This document shows, in pieces, positions 1 through 8,419 of a DNA stretch of 64,000 bases. The position numbers and the translations under genes are program-made. Origin of the DNA: JADZEM01 sp046328125. Its GTDB lineage: Bacteria; Chloroflexota; UBA6077; JACCZL01. The notes under the pieces were generated by a model that saw nothing but the letters and a program-made list of their open reading frames with translations, had not been told where the DNA came from and did no database searches. The number at the start of each line of letters is the position of its first letter. The first letter of the stretch is position 1. The DNA lies in assembly GCA_046328125.1 (NCBI GenBank), contig JAXLXF010000006.1, positions 62,001 through 126,000 on the forward strand, given 5' to 3'.

Positions 1-400
1 AGGCCGGCAGCAGGTAGGTGCCGACAAGCCCCACCGCGATGATCTTGCGGCCGGTGAACTGCAGCCGGGTGATCGCGTACGCGCCGAACGATCCGAGAAT
101 CAGGGCGAGCAGCGTGGACGTGAGCGACACGATCGCGCTGTTCCCGAACCAGGTCATGAACGGTCCCTTGACCACCAGGTCGTTGTAGTGACCGAGGAAG
201 ACCTGCTTCGGGAAGATCGTGAAGCTCGGGTCGTAGATCTCCTTGTTCGTCTTGATGGACGCCAGGAACATCCAGAGGAACGGGATGACGGTCCACAAGA
301 CGAACACGACCAGCAGAATGTAGGTAGCGGCGATCCACCCGGCACCGGCCGTCCTGCGCCCGCCTCGGGTCGATCCATGGACCTGTGCCGCGACAGCCAT
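1..400 (-). CDS. Carbohydrate ABC transporter permease, MalG-like (partial, C-terminus outside window)
   Basis: Inner-membrane permease subunit of a carbohydrate-type ABC importer, probably pairing with the MalF-like permease encoded just upstream. The visible 133 codons start at ATG (398-400), read VHGSTRGGRRTAG, and then give a strong first membrane helix (YILLVVFVLWTVIPFLWMFL) followed by a second near GNSAIVSLTSTLLALILGSF, the usual start of the transmembrane domain of this family. The gene starts 4 bases after the stop of the upstream permease, so the two are probably co-translated. The conserved EAA loop that contacts the ATPase lies beyond the window edge, so the subfamily cannot be fixed. 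Confidence 0.85.
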   Translation of the reverse strand, partial: MAVAAQVHGSTRGGRRTAGAGWIAATYILLVVFVLWTVIPFLWMFLASIKTNKEIYDPSFTIFPKQVFLGHYNDLVVKGPFMTWFGNSAIVSLTSTLLALILGSFGAYAITRLQFTGRKIIAVGLVGTYLLPA

Positions 401-404
401 GGTT

Positions 405-1346
405 TCAGCCCTCCTGTTGCAGCATGCGGCGGGTGAGGAAGTAGACGAGGATCATGTAGAACGGGACGATCGTCATCGAGATCGCCGCGCCCATGCCCAA
501 CTGGTGACCCGGGATCGCCGTGAGGTACGACAGCAGCGGGATGGTCATCGTGGCATTGTTGGGGCCGCCGCCGGTCAGGATGATGATCTGGGTCAGGTTC
601 GCCGAGGTCCAGATCGTCGAGAGCATCGCCGTCACCGACAGGACCGCGGCCAGGCTCGGCAGGGTGATGAACCAGTACTTCTGGACCGTTCCCGCGCCGT
701 CGATCTCGGCGGCCTCGTACAGCTCCGAAGGGATCGCCTGCATCCCGGCGATGATGTTCATCGTCCAGAACGGCACCCCTGACCAGATCACGACCAGCGT
801 CAGCGCCGGCAGCGCCAGCTTGGCGTCGTTGAAGAAGTAGAGGTAGTCGTCCAGCAGCTGGAACTCGGCGATGACGCCGTTGATCGGGCCGGTGGTGTCG
901 AACAGGAAGCGCCAGGCGTACGCCGTCACGACGGCGGGAACCGCCCACGGCAGGAACATGACGCCGCGCCAGACGTTCTTGGCCGGCAGGTACTCCTGGT
1001 TGAGGACGGCGGCCATAGCCAGGCCCAGGATCAGCTTACCGAAGATCGCCGCTCCGGTGAGCACGAACGTGACCCCGACTGCCTTCAGGAACAGCCCGTC
1101 CGCGCCGGTGAACAGTGCGGCGTAATTTGCGATACCGACGAAGGTGCCGGTCTGGCCGATGAACCGCTCCTGAAAGCTGAGGACGAAGGCGTCCAGGAAG
1201 GGATAGATCAGCAAGGCGACGACGATGGCCACGACTGGACCGACCATCGCCCAGCTGAGCAGCCAGTCCCTACCGAGCACCCGCCGCAGCGAGCTAGACC
1301 GCGAGCCAACGTGTGTCGCCCCAACCGCGAGCTGCTGCTGCGCCAC
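405..1346 (-). CDS. Carbohydrate ABC transporter permease, MalF-like
   Basis: 313-residue inner-membrane permease of a CUT1-type sugar ABC importer. After a short basic N-terminus there are about six membrane helices (first around residues 33-53, WAMVGPVVAIVVALLIYPFL). The EAA loop that docks the ATPase is visible around residue 220 (EAAEIDGAGTVQKYW...LP). The start is GTG at 1346 because GGAGG lies six bases upstream. The order solute-binding proteins, MalF-like, MalG-like is the usual one; no ATPase gene is visible, as is common where a shared MsmK-type ATPase serves several importers. The sugar cannot be predicted from the sequence. Confidence 0.92.
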   Translation of the reverse strand: MAQQQLAVGATHVGSRSSSLRRVLGRDWLLSWAMVGPVVAIVVALLIYPFLDAFVLSFQERFIGQTGTFVGIANYAALFTGADGLFLKAVGVTFVLTGAAIFGKLILGLAMAAVLNQEYLPAKNVWRGVMFLPWAVPAVVTAYAWRFLFDTTGPINGVIAEFQLLDDYLYFFNDAKLALPALTLVVIWSGVPFWTMNIIAGMQAIPSELYEAAEIDGAGTVQKYWFITLPSLAAVLSVTAMLSTIWTSANLTQIIILTGGGPNNATMTIPLLSYLTAIPGHQLGMGAAISMTIVPFYMILVYFLTRRMLQQEG

Positions 1347-1419
1347 GGCGTGCCTCCCGAGCCGGCGAGCCGTCGTCGGCCCGCCGGCAGTCTGGATCGA
1401 CGGTCGGTCCAGTCCGACC

Positions 1420-2907
1420 CTACGACTTCTTCGTGGCCTTGTTGTACGCGTCCATCATGTCGGTCTGAGCCGCGGCCTGGGCGTCCTCGATGCTCATGCC
1501 GTCCTTGAGGATCTTGCTCATCATGTCGGACAGCGTGTAGCGCGCATCGGTAACGTCGTCGATCCAGGCCTGGGCCGGAGCCGGCCAGTTGCGGACGCGA
1601 CCGTTCTCGGCGATCTTGCGCATCTCGGCGAACTTGCTCTTCTCCCAGAAGTCGCCCTTCGCGTGGTCGCGGTAGATCGGCACGAACCGCCCCTCGACCG
1701 CCTTGGAGATCCCCTCCAGGTTGCCCGGGTCCATGAACGCTTCGAGGGCGGCTGGCGATTTGTCCGCCAGCTTCGCCTTCTTGAAGTACCCGAACGCAAG
1801 GGCGGAGCCCTCGGCGAAGGAGCCGGCCGAGCCCTTCGGCGGCTGCGCGATGCCGGTCTTGTCGGCCAGCTCCTTGTCGTTGACCAGCAGCCAGCCCATG
1901 ATCGTGGCCGGGTTGATCGCCATCAGCGCGCGGCCCTTCTGGTACGTCTCGTTGTTGTAGGAGGTGACCGTCTGGGCAAACCCCTCGGGCGGCATCAGCT
2001 TCGCGTCCCACAGCTGCTTGATGATCTCCAGGCCCTTCTTGTTGGCCGGGTTCTTGATGTCGGGCACGCCCTTCTCGTCGTTCAGGCGACCGCCGTACGC
2101 CCAGAGGATCGTCACGAGATTGTTGACGTGGTCGCCCTCGTGGCCGATCGCCATCGCGAAGGTGAACGTCTGGGGCGGCTTCTGAACCTTCGGCCCGATC
2201 TCCAGCACCTTCTCCCAGGTTTCGAAGAACTGGCCGTTGTTCGCCGGGCCGATGATGTCGGACCGCCACTGCGGCGGCCAGACGTCGATCGCCCAGGGGA
2301 TCGCGAACATCGCGCCGTCGTTCGCCGTCAGCGATGAGAACGCGATGTCGTACATGCCGCCAGCCTTGTCCTTGAACTTGGTGGCGATGCTCTTGACGTC
2401 CGGCATCTCGCCCTGGCCGTACCAGTAGACCATGTAGTCTTTGACGACCTCGGGCGGCTGGCCGGCGGCGAGCGCGGCGGACTGCTTGGACAGGATCTGG
2501 GGCGAGCCCGGGATCGACTGCCACTCGACCTTGATGCCGCCGTTGTTCTGGCCCCACTTGACGAACGAGTCGCCGATCGCCTTGTCGGTGAGCTCGTTCC
2601 AGTTGGCCGAGAACCAGACGTTGAAGACGCCGGCCGTCACTTTTGGCTCCGCGGCTGGGGCGGCAGCGGCCGGAGCTGCTGGCGGCGCGCCGGCCGGCTT
2701 GGCCGCGGCGGCCGGCGCCGTCGTCGCCTGCGCGGGGGCCGCCGGAGCGGCTGGCTTTGACTCCGCAGGCTTCGTCTCGGCGGGCTTGGACGCGGCCGGC
2801 TGAGACGGTTGACTACAGGCTGCGATCAGCGCAGCCCCACTCAAGGCCCCGAGCGTGCCCAGGAAATGCCGACGCGACAATGGTCGCACGCTTCGCCGCG
2901 TGTCCAT
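1420..2907 (-). CDS. Extracellular solute-binding lipoprotein 1 of sugar ABC transporter
   Basis: 495-residue periplasmic/cell-surface sugar-binding protein (family 1 type). The N-terminus has a twin-arginine motif (SRRHFLGTL), a hydrophobic core and a lipobox (LIAAC), so it is probably Tat-exported and lipid-anchored. A linker of about 60 Ala/Pro/Lys-rich residues precedes the binding domain, which begins near AGVFNVWFSANWNE. ATG at 2907 is chosen because GGAGG is correctly spaced upstream and the signal peptide starts there; a longer reading to 3078 adds unrelated sequence. It lies upstream of the permease pair and is closely similar along its whole length to the protein at 3213-4697, indicating duplication. 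Confidence 0.93.
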   Translation of the reverse strand: MDTRRSVRPLSRRHFLGTLGALSGAALIAACSQPSQPAASKPAETKPAESKPAAPAAPAQATTAPAAAAKPAGAPPAAPAAAAPAAEPKVTAGVFNVWFSANWNELTDKAIGDSFVKWGQNNGGIKVEWQSIPGSPQILSKQSAALAAGQPPEVVKDYMVYWYGQGEMPDVKSIATKFKDKAGGMYDIAFSSLTANDGAMFAIPWAIDVWPPQWRSDIIGPANNGQFFETWEKVLEIGPKVQKPPQTFTFAMAIGHEGDHVNNLVTILWAYGGRLNDEKGVPDIKNPANKKGLEIIKQLWDAKLMPPEGFAQTVTSYNNETYQKGRALMAINPATIMGWLLVNDKELADKTGIAQPPKGSAGSFAEGSALAFGYFKKAKLADKSPAALEAFMDPGNLEGISKAVEGRFVPIYRDHAKGDFWEKSKFAEMRKIAENGRVRNWPAPAQAWIDDVTDARYTLSDMMSKILKDGMSIEDAQAAAQTDMMDAYNKATKKS

Positions 2908-3212
2908 GACACAACCTCCACTCCGAACCCTGCGCGGCTTCGGCGCCGCGCTTGCACACCGAGGTTGGCTCTCTTGTCCCGCCAGATCCTGCTCGTCGGA
3001 GGCTGCACCGCTTCCGCTGGGAGCGATGACCTGAGGGCGCAACACGCTGTAGTGTAGCTCACTGCCACCGATTGTCAACCGTTTTCAACGACCCTCATTT
3101 CGGTGGCTCCCTCGACTGTGCCATGGAGCTGGGCGCGGAGGCTGGCCGCCCGTCCGGCTGGGTCTCGCGCGAGCTGCCGGTGCGACGACGGTGCGGCCAG
3201 CCAGGCCGCGCC

Positions 3213-4697
3213 CTACTGCTTTACCATCCTGGTGTACGACTCCATCAGGTCTTTCTGCGCCCACGCCTGGGCATCCTCGATCGGCACGCCCTGCTCGAGC
3301 ACTTTGTTCATCATGTCCGAGAGGGTAAATCGCGCCTGCTGCACGTCGGGGATCCAGGGCTGCGGAGGCGCGGGCCACTCGCGGATCCGGCCGTTCTCGG
3401 CGATCTTGCGCATCTCGGCGAACTTGCTCTTCTCCCAGAAGTCGCCCTTCGTGTGGTCGCGGTAGACCGGCACGAAGCGGCCCTCGACTGACTTGGAGAT
3501 CGTCTCGAGGTTCGGCGGCTGGATGAAATACTCGATGGCGGCCGGCGCCTTCTCGGCAAGCTTCGCCTTCTTGAAGTAGTTGAACATCAGCGAGGCGCCC
3601 TCGGCGAACGAACCGGCCGTACCAGCCGGGTTTTGCGCGATGCCGGTCTTGTCGGCCAGCTCCTTGTCGTTGACGAGCAGCCAGCCCATGATCGTGGCCG
3701 GGTTGATCGCCATCAGCGCGCGGCCCTTCTGGTACGTCTCGTTGTTCCAGGACGTGACGGTCTGCGCGAACGTCTCCGGTGGGATCAGCTTGGCGTCCCA
3801 CATGCGCTTGATCGTCTCGATACCTTTCTTGTTGGCCGGGTTGGCGATGTCCGGCACGCCCTTCTCGTTTGCCAGCCGCCCGCCGTACGACCAGAGGACC
3901 GTCATGATGTTGTTGACGTGGTCGGCTTCGTGCCCGAGCGAGAACGCGAGCATGAAGGTGCGGGGTGGCTTCTGGGCCTTTGGGCCGAGCTCGATCAACT
4001 GGTCCCAGGTCTCGAAGAACTTGCCGTTGTTGACCGCGCCGATCTCGTCCACGCGCCACTGCGGCGGCCAGACGTCGAGCGCGTACGGTGCACCGATCAC
4101 GACGCCGTCGCCGGCCGTGGCTGACGAGATGGCGATATCGTACATCCCGCCGGCCTTCCCCTTGTTCCGGCTGACCAGATCGGTCAGGTTGCCGACCTCG
4201 TTCTGGCTGTACCAGTAGATCAGGTTGTCGCGGCTGACCTCCGGAGGTAGCCCGGCCGCGACCGCTGCCGATTGCTTGGCGAGCAGCTGCGGCGAGCCGG
4301 GGATGGACTGCCACTCAACCTTGATCCCACCGTTCTCCTTGCCCCACTGCACGAACGCGTCGCCGACGGCCTTGTCCGTGACCTCGTTCCAGTTGGCCGA
4401 GAACCAGACGTTGAAGACGCCTGAGGTGACCTTCGGCTCGGCGGCCGGGGCGGTCGCGGCGGGCGCTGCTGGCGCCGGGGCAGCCGGCTTAGCCGCGCCT
4501 GCTGGCGCCGTCGTCGCCTGCGCGGCAGCAGCCGGGGCGGCGGGCTTGCTCTCGACGGGCTTCGATTCGGCGGGCTTCGCCGGCGCTTGCCCGGCTGACT
4601 GAGTACACGCTGCCACAAAGGCAGCCCCACTCAACGATCCAAGAGTCGCCAGAAAGGTGCGGCGCGACCAGGATTGCACGCTTCGTTGCGTGTCCAT
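3213..4697 (-). CDS. Extracellular solute-binding lipoprotein 2 of sugar ABC transporter
   Basis: 494-residue paralogue of the neighbouring binding protein. It has the same plan: twin-arginine signal (SRRTFLATL), lipobox (FVAAC), low-complexity Ala/Pro/Lys linker, then a family 1 binding domain. Long blocks such as ETYQKGRALMAINPATIMGW and KFAEMRKIAENGR are identical in both copies, while the substrate-facing half differs more. The start at ATG 4697 has GGAGG eight bases upstream. Two binding proteins feeding one permease pair could widen the substrate range or serve different growth conditions; this is inference. It is first in the visible leftward cluster, so the main promoter should lie at about 4700-5020. 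Confidence 0.92.
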   Translation of the reverse strand: MDTQRSVQSWSRRTFLATLGSLSGAAFVAACTQSAGQAPAKPAESKPVESKPAAPAAAAQATTAPAGAAKPAAPAPAAPAATAPAAEPKVTSGVFNVWFSANWNEVTDKAVGDAFVQWGKENGGIKVEWQSIPGSPQLLAKQSAAVAAGLPPEVSRDNLIYWYSQNEVGNLTDLVSRNKGKAGGMYDIAISSATAGDGVVIGAPYALDVWPPQWRVDEIGAVNNGKFFETWDQLIELGPKAQKPPRTFMLAFSLGHEADHVNNIMTVLWSYGGRLANEKGVPDIANPANKKGIETIKRMWDAKLIPPETFAQTVTSWNNETYQKGRALMAINPATIMGWLLVNDKELADKTGIAQNPAGTAGSFAEGASLMFNYFKKAKLAEKAPAAIEYFIQPPNLETISKSVEGRFVPVYRDHTKGDFWEKSKFAEMRKIAENGRIREWPAPPQPWIPDVQQARFTLSDMMNKVLEQGVPIEDAQAWAQKDLMESYTRMVKQ

Positions 4698-5026
4698 CAA
4701 CACAACCTCCACGCCGGAAAGACGCGGCATCTTTGCCACCGTCTGGGTCAACGAGGTTGATGGGCGCCTCGCGGGCTGAGAGCCCACGTCTGACTCGAGA
4801 TCGTATGCTGGGCTACTTCCCTCCCTTGTCAAATGTGCTCGGGTATAGGATGCGCGCGCGAGCGGTGCCGGGCGCGACGCCGAAGAGTGTACCGATCTTG
4901 CGGCACTCGGCGCGATGCTCCCTTCTAACCTGTTCGACGGCGAACGCCCTGCCTGTCGCCAGGTCGATGGCCGACGCCCGGCCGGGGCGTCATGCTGGGA
5001 GCATCTCACACCAAAGGGGGTGTACG
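4698..5026. other. Intergenic region upstream of the ABC transporter cluster
   Basis: About 330 bases between the divergent starts of the binding protein (leftward) and the small peptide gene (rightward). It should hold the promoter of the transporter cluster. I see no convincing -35/-10 pair, no RNA gene and no credible ORF here. Confidence 0.5.
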
Positions 5027-5173
5027 GTGCGCACCAGAGGAGTCGTCCGCGCCGCTGCCGCCGCGCTCGCGCTCGCCGCGCTCATGTCACTGTCGTTGAC
5101 GCCTGTCGCCTCGGCAACGCCGAGCATTCCGATTCCGCCACCCAGCACGGGGCCAGGATTGCACGGCCGCTAG
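5027..5173 (+). CDS. Small secreted proline-rich peptide
   Basis: Predicted 48-residue protein starting at GTG 5027, with a strong ribosome site (AAAGGGGG) six bases upstream. Residues 1-30 form a textbook signal peptide: basic start (RTRGVVR), a run of Ala/Leu, and a cleavage site after ASA. The mature part would be only 18 residues (TPSIPIPPPSTGPGLHGR), rich in proline. The gene stands alone between the ABC cluster and a leftward hypothetical gene. No family is recognised; it could be a signalling peptide, a wall-associated peptide or an incidental ORF. Clear signal structure and ribosome site are the support; size is the doubt. Confidence 0.55.
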   Translation: MRTRGVVRAAAAALALAALMSLSLTPVASATPSIPIPPPSTGPGLHGR

Positions 5174-5194
5174 CGCCATCTCGCTAGCCCACGG

Positions 5195-5401
5195 TCAGTC
5201 GGTCGAGAGGGGTGGGCGGTCGCCGGGCAGCCTGATCGGCTGGTCCACGCCGTCCAGCAGCTCGCCGGTCGGCGATCCGCCCATCGGTCCAGCTGCGCCA
5301 GGGATCGGCGTCGGCTCGGCGTCCGGGCTGGACTCGGCGTCGGGTGCGAGCGGCGTTCCGGTCGCGGGGCCGGTGGCTGGCCGGTCGTGATGGTCCGTCA
5401 T
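5195..5401 (-). CDS. Small hypothetical protein, Pro/Asp-rich
   Basis: 68 residues, starting at ATG 5401 with AGGAG about 11 bases upstream. The sequence is hydrophilic and low in complexity (DHHDRPATGPATG, DAESSPDAEPTPIPG), with no signal peptide or membrane helix, and ends LPGDRPPLSTD. No family recognised. It converges on the small peptide gene and is divergent from the IscA-like gene. Composition looks like a disordered cytoplasmic protein; the ORF could still be fortuitous in this GC-rich DNA. Confidence 0.4.
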   Translation of the reverse strand: MTDHHDRPATGPATGTPLAPDAESSPDAEPTPIPGAAGPMGGSPTGELLDGVDQPIRLPGDRPPLSTD

Positions 5402-5637
5402 CGGTACACTCCTGGTCGAGGATGCGCTCGGGGAGCGCCGTCAGCATATGTGAGGCAAGGGCCGTGCCGAGCCCCGGATCTGCGGGCCAACACGCACCGG
5501 CTGCCGCGAGAGCGTGCTTCCCGGGCTGGGATGGTGGCCGGAATGTCGGGCCTGCTTCGTGCGTTGTTGGCAGACAGGGCATCGCCTGGGTAGACTGTGG
5601 TCAGGGCCGTGTGGTGGCGGCAGGAGGTTCGACAGAG

Positions 5638-5976
5638 ATGATCTCGATTACGGAGACCGCTTCGGAGAAGGTGAGAGAGCTGCTGGAGAGCGAGGAGCGC
5701 CAGGGGCAGTCGCTTCGCATCTTCGTCCGTGGCATGAGCTGCTCCGGCCCGGCCTACGGCATGGCGCTCGACGACAGCACCCGCCCGGATGACGCGATCA
5801 CCGAGCTGTACGGCATCAAGATCGTGGTCGATCCGGCCAGTGCCCAGTACGTCGAGGGCGCGGAGATCGACTACGTGGACAGCTTGATGGGCAAGGGGTT
5901 CACGATCAACAACCCGAACGCCGAGCCGGCTGGCGGCGGCGGGTGCGGCGGCGGCTGCTCCTGCGGCGCCCGCTAG
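5638..5976 (+). CDS. Iron-sulfur cluster assembly/carrier protein, IscA/HesB family
   Basis: 112-residue cytoplasmic A-type Fe-S carrier. It begins MISITETASEKVRELL, typical of the family, and carries Cys35 (RGMSCSG) plus a C-terminal cluster with Cys103, Cys107 and Cys109 (CSCGAR). The family uses one central and two C-terminal cysteines in a CxC/CGC arrangement; here the tail is CGGGCSC, with a glycine-rich stretch before it. The start at ATG 5638 has CAGGAGG upstream; longer readings extend into DNA without family similarity. It is a single gene, ended by a clear hairpin at 6004-6034. Confidence 0.9.
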   Translation: MISITETASEKVRELLESEERQGQSLRIFVRGMSCSGPAYGMALDDSTRPDDAITELYGIKIVVDPASAQYVEGAEIDYVDSLMGKGFTINNPNAEPAGGGGCGGGCSCGAR

Positions 5977-6003
5977 CACCATCCTCAGAACGAGCAATGC
6001 CAG

Positions 6004-6034
6004 ACAGGCCCGGGAGTTGATCTCCCGGGCCTGT
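6004..6034 (+). terminator. Hairpin terminator after the IscA-like gene
   Basis: Perfect 13-bp stem (5' arm 6004-6016, 3' arm 6022-6034) with a five-base loop (TTGAT), 27 bases after the IscA stop. No long T-run follows, so it could act in both directions; the next gene is convergent. Confidence 0.75.
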
Positions 6035-6102
6035 GTCATGCCGTCCGGGCTGCGCGTGCCTCCGATGTGGACATCGCGCCGATCTGGCTCAGAAGGTCCG
6101 GC

Positions 6103-6564
6103 TCAGAAGATGCGGAACACGACCAGCAGTGAGACGCCCAGGTAGGTCAGGCCGCAGACCGCCGCGACGCTGGTGTTCTGGTCGCGGGTCAGCTCTTCCT
6201 TGAGGCGGCCGGGCGTCAGGCCGAACAGGATCAGGTTCACCACGTAGAGCAGCACGAACGAGACGATCTGGCCGTAGATCACCCAGGCGAGCATGAACGT
6301 CACCCGCTCGGCGAGGGTCGGATCCCAGACCGGCGTGATGCTCTGCCGGTTGGCGACGCCGACGAGTGCACAGACCGCCGCGAAGAGCGCGCCGGTGAGC
6401 ACGCCGTAGCTGGCACTGTCCTGTTCGACCACGCGTCGTCGGATGCTCAGCCAGCTCTCTTGCAGGATCAGCATCGAGCTGACCACTGAGAGCAGGAGGG
6501 CGACGGCGGCGCCGAACAGCACCATGCCGGTTGTGTAGAGGATGTCGTCGATCCAGACGTCCAT
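6103..6564 (-). CDS. Small integral membrane protein, DUF350-like
   Basis: 153 residues with four predicted membrane helices in two pairs (about 11-35, 53-72, 91-115, 132-152), separated by a basic loop (SIRRRVVEQD) and a charged loop (GRLKEELTRDQNTSVAA). The size, the paired helices and the charged-Asn-x-x-VA motif before the last helix resemble the DUF350 family, but I cannot confirm this. Such proteins have no established biochemical role. Start ATG 6564; it is followed downstream by the IscA terminator region, and the upstream neighbour is the methyltransferase-like gene 111 bases away. Confidence 0.75.
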   Translation of the reverse strand: MDVWIDDILYTTGMVLFGAAVALLLSVVSSMLILQESWLSIRRRVVEQDSASYGVLTGALFAAVCALVGVANRQSITPVWDPTLAERVTFMLAWVIYGQIVSFVLLYVVNLILFGLTPGRLKEELTRDQNTSVAAVCGLTYLGVSLLVVFRIF

Positions 6565-6675
6565 GTCAGCGCACGCTCCTCGTGTGGTTCTTGACTGGAT
6601 GACCGTGGGGTCCAGGACGATCGCTCGATCCTGAGGAAGCGATTTCAGATCAGAAGCGCGGACCGGGGGATGAGG

Positions 6676-7353
6676 CTACGCGATGCCAGGGATGAGTGCC
6701 GAGGTGCGGGCGCGGTAGTCGCGGTACTCGGGGAATGCCCGTTCCAGAATCTGCTCCTCGTAGCGCAACCGCACGACCTGCGCCGCCACGAAGAGCAGGT
6801 TGAGCGCGAGCACGAGTGGGGAGAACCGCAACCAGACCTCACCGAGAGTTATGAGCAGTCCGCCGAGATAGATCGGATGGCGCACGTATCGATACGGCCC
6901 GGTGGTGACGAGCTGACGTGCCTGCGGCAGCAGGCTGAAGCCAGTGCCGAGATACCAGGCGCTCCAGAAGGCGAGCAGCGTGCCGGCCAGCATGAACGCG
7001 ACCGCGAGCCCGGCGGCGTCAGGCTGGGTGACCGGCTGCGAAGCGCTGAGCCCGAGCGCGTCAATTGCGAGCGCGGTCACGACGACGGCGCGCCAGTCGT
7101 GGCGCTCCTGAAGCGGCGGGGGCTTCCGCCAGTACGACGCGAGCAGGAGTCCGAGGTAGCTGACCGCGGCCAGTGACAGCGCGGTCTCGCCGTCCAGGCG
7201 CGGGTCGCTCAGCGCCGGCCAGTCCGCCCACGCTTGCGAGACGAGGAGCCACCCGAAGTAGACGATCGGGCCGCTGGTGACGATGGCTCGCGCGAGGCGC
7301 CCCCCGACGAACCGCTTCGGGCGGGGCGGCATTGGCTGGCTTTCCGTGGGCAC
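6676..7353 (-). CDS. Isoprenylcysteine carboxyl methyltransferase (ICMT)/PEMT-family membrane protein
   Basis: 225-residue membrane protein. The C-terminal half has the family signature: TGPYRYVRHPIYLGGLL, then a helix and EEQILERAFPEYRDYRART, which in the ICMT/PEMT superfamily bind S-adenosylmethionine. The N-terminal half has three to four membrane helices. Bacterial members methylate mostly unknown substrates such as lipids or isoprenoid-like acceptors; no specific substrate can be named. The start is written as GTG 7353, but AGGAGG is 17 bases away; an in-frame CTG at 7365 has better spacing and may be the true start. Confidence 0.85.
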   Translation of the reverse strand: MPTESQPMPPRPKRFVGGRLARAIVTSGPIVYFGWLLVSQAWADWPALSDPRLDGETALSLAAVSYLGLLLASYWRKPPPLQERHDWRAVVVTALAIDALGLSASQPVTQPDAAGLAVAFMLAGTLLAFWSAWYLGTGFSLLPQARQLVTTGPYRYVRHPIYLGGLLITLGEVWLRFSPLVLALNLLFVAAQVVRLRYEEQILERAFPEYRDYRARTSALIPGIA

Positions 7354-7467
7354 GTCGGCGGCCAGCGGACCACCTCCTTACATCGCGCTTCTGACGAGAT
7401 CCGGCCACCTGGACAGGATGCACTGTCGCTCCCTGTCCGATCTGGTTCTCTGTGTCGTCGAGGACGG

Positions 7468-8298
7468 TCAGGCCAGGTGGTGGACCGTCAGATCGGACAG
7501 CCTGATCTGCTCCATTTCGAGCAGGAACACGTACGCTCCGACTTCGACCAGTCGCACCAGCCAGCCGGGTGATTCGAGACGAACCGTCAAATCGGCGTAG
7601 CGGGCGCCCTGGGGGTTGGCGGCGCTGACGGGCAGGTACCCCTTGCCGGGCTCGCTTTCCAGCAATGCCAGGCGGCCGTCGTAGCGAGCGGCGACGACGG
7701 TGCCGCTTTCGTAGGGGGGCAACACGATCGGCATCTCGGCCCGCCCGCTCTCACGGTACCGTTCGCGCTCCTGGCGCAGCTGCTCGATGACCTGACCGGC
7801 CCGCGTGTCGCCGACCATGTCGTCCGGCATCAGGGCACGCGCGAGGTAGGCGACGGCGGCGGTTGGCGAGTCGCCCTCGATGACAATCGTGTTCGCGGTC
7901 GAGCCAGCCGGCTCGACGACGAGGTAGCGGAACTGGAAGTTACCGGAGACGTCAACCGTCTCGACCTCGGCGACCTGGACGATCAGTCCTTCGATGTCGA
8001 AGCCGCTGGCGTTCCAGAACGACGGGTCATTCGAGGGGATGGAGAACGCCTCGCCGGAGCGGATGACGCCGGTCACCCGTTCGATTTCGCGGGCCTCGTT
8101 GGTGCGGTCGGGATCGTCGCCCCAGCGAGCGTCAGGACGGGCACTTCGCCTGGTGCCGCCGTCATCTCGGTTGTCGATGTTCATCTTGAGCACGCGCCGC
8201 AGGCGGCTCGGGATATCGGACTGGCTGGTCGCAAGGTAGGCGACGAGGCCGACGATGGCCACCAGGATGACCAGGACCACGATGGTTCCGGGATTCAT
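7468..8298 (-). CDS. Membrane-anchored hypothetical protein
   Basis: 276 residues. One N-terminal membrane helix (residues 4-23, IVVLVILVAIVGLVAYLA) anchors a soluble domain. After a charged linker the domain is mixed alpha/beta (SFWNASGFDIEGLIVQVAEV, FQFRYLVVEPAG), with a glutamate/arginine-rich helix (LRQERERYRESGR) and a C-terminal beta-rich part. No family is recognised. It lies between the methyltransferase-like gene and a second membrane-anchored protein, all leftward, and may form a small operon with the gene at 8420-9682 (121 bases upstream). Confidence 0.7.
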   Translation of the reverse strand: MNPGTIVVLVILVAIVGLVAYLATSQSDIPSRLRRVLKMNIDNRDDGGTRRSARPDARWGDDPDRTNEAREIERVTGVIRSGEAFSIPSNDPSFWNASGFDIEGLIVQVAEVETVDVSGNFQFRYLVVEPAGSTANTIVIEGDSPTAAVAYLARALMPDDMVGDTRAGQVIEQLRQERERYRESGRAEMPIVLPPYESGTVVAARYDGRLALLESEPGKGYLPVSAANPQGARYADLTVRLESPGWLVRLVEVGAYVFLLEMEQIRLSDLTVHHLA

Positions 8299-8419
8299 GC
8301 GCCTCCTCCGATCGCGCTCAGGACGTGTCCGAAGCGCGGCAGGCTGACCGGGATCGTCGCGGAGCGTACGGCTGGAGATGGTACGGCGAGCGGGGCCATA
8401 CGAGCGTCACATTCTGCCG

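Noticed and set aside
1208..4314. Several long ORFs on both strands over the sugar-binding genes
   Set aside because: They are alternative frames of GC-rich DNA with Arg/Ala-rich sequence and no ribosome sites.
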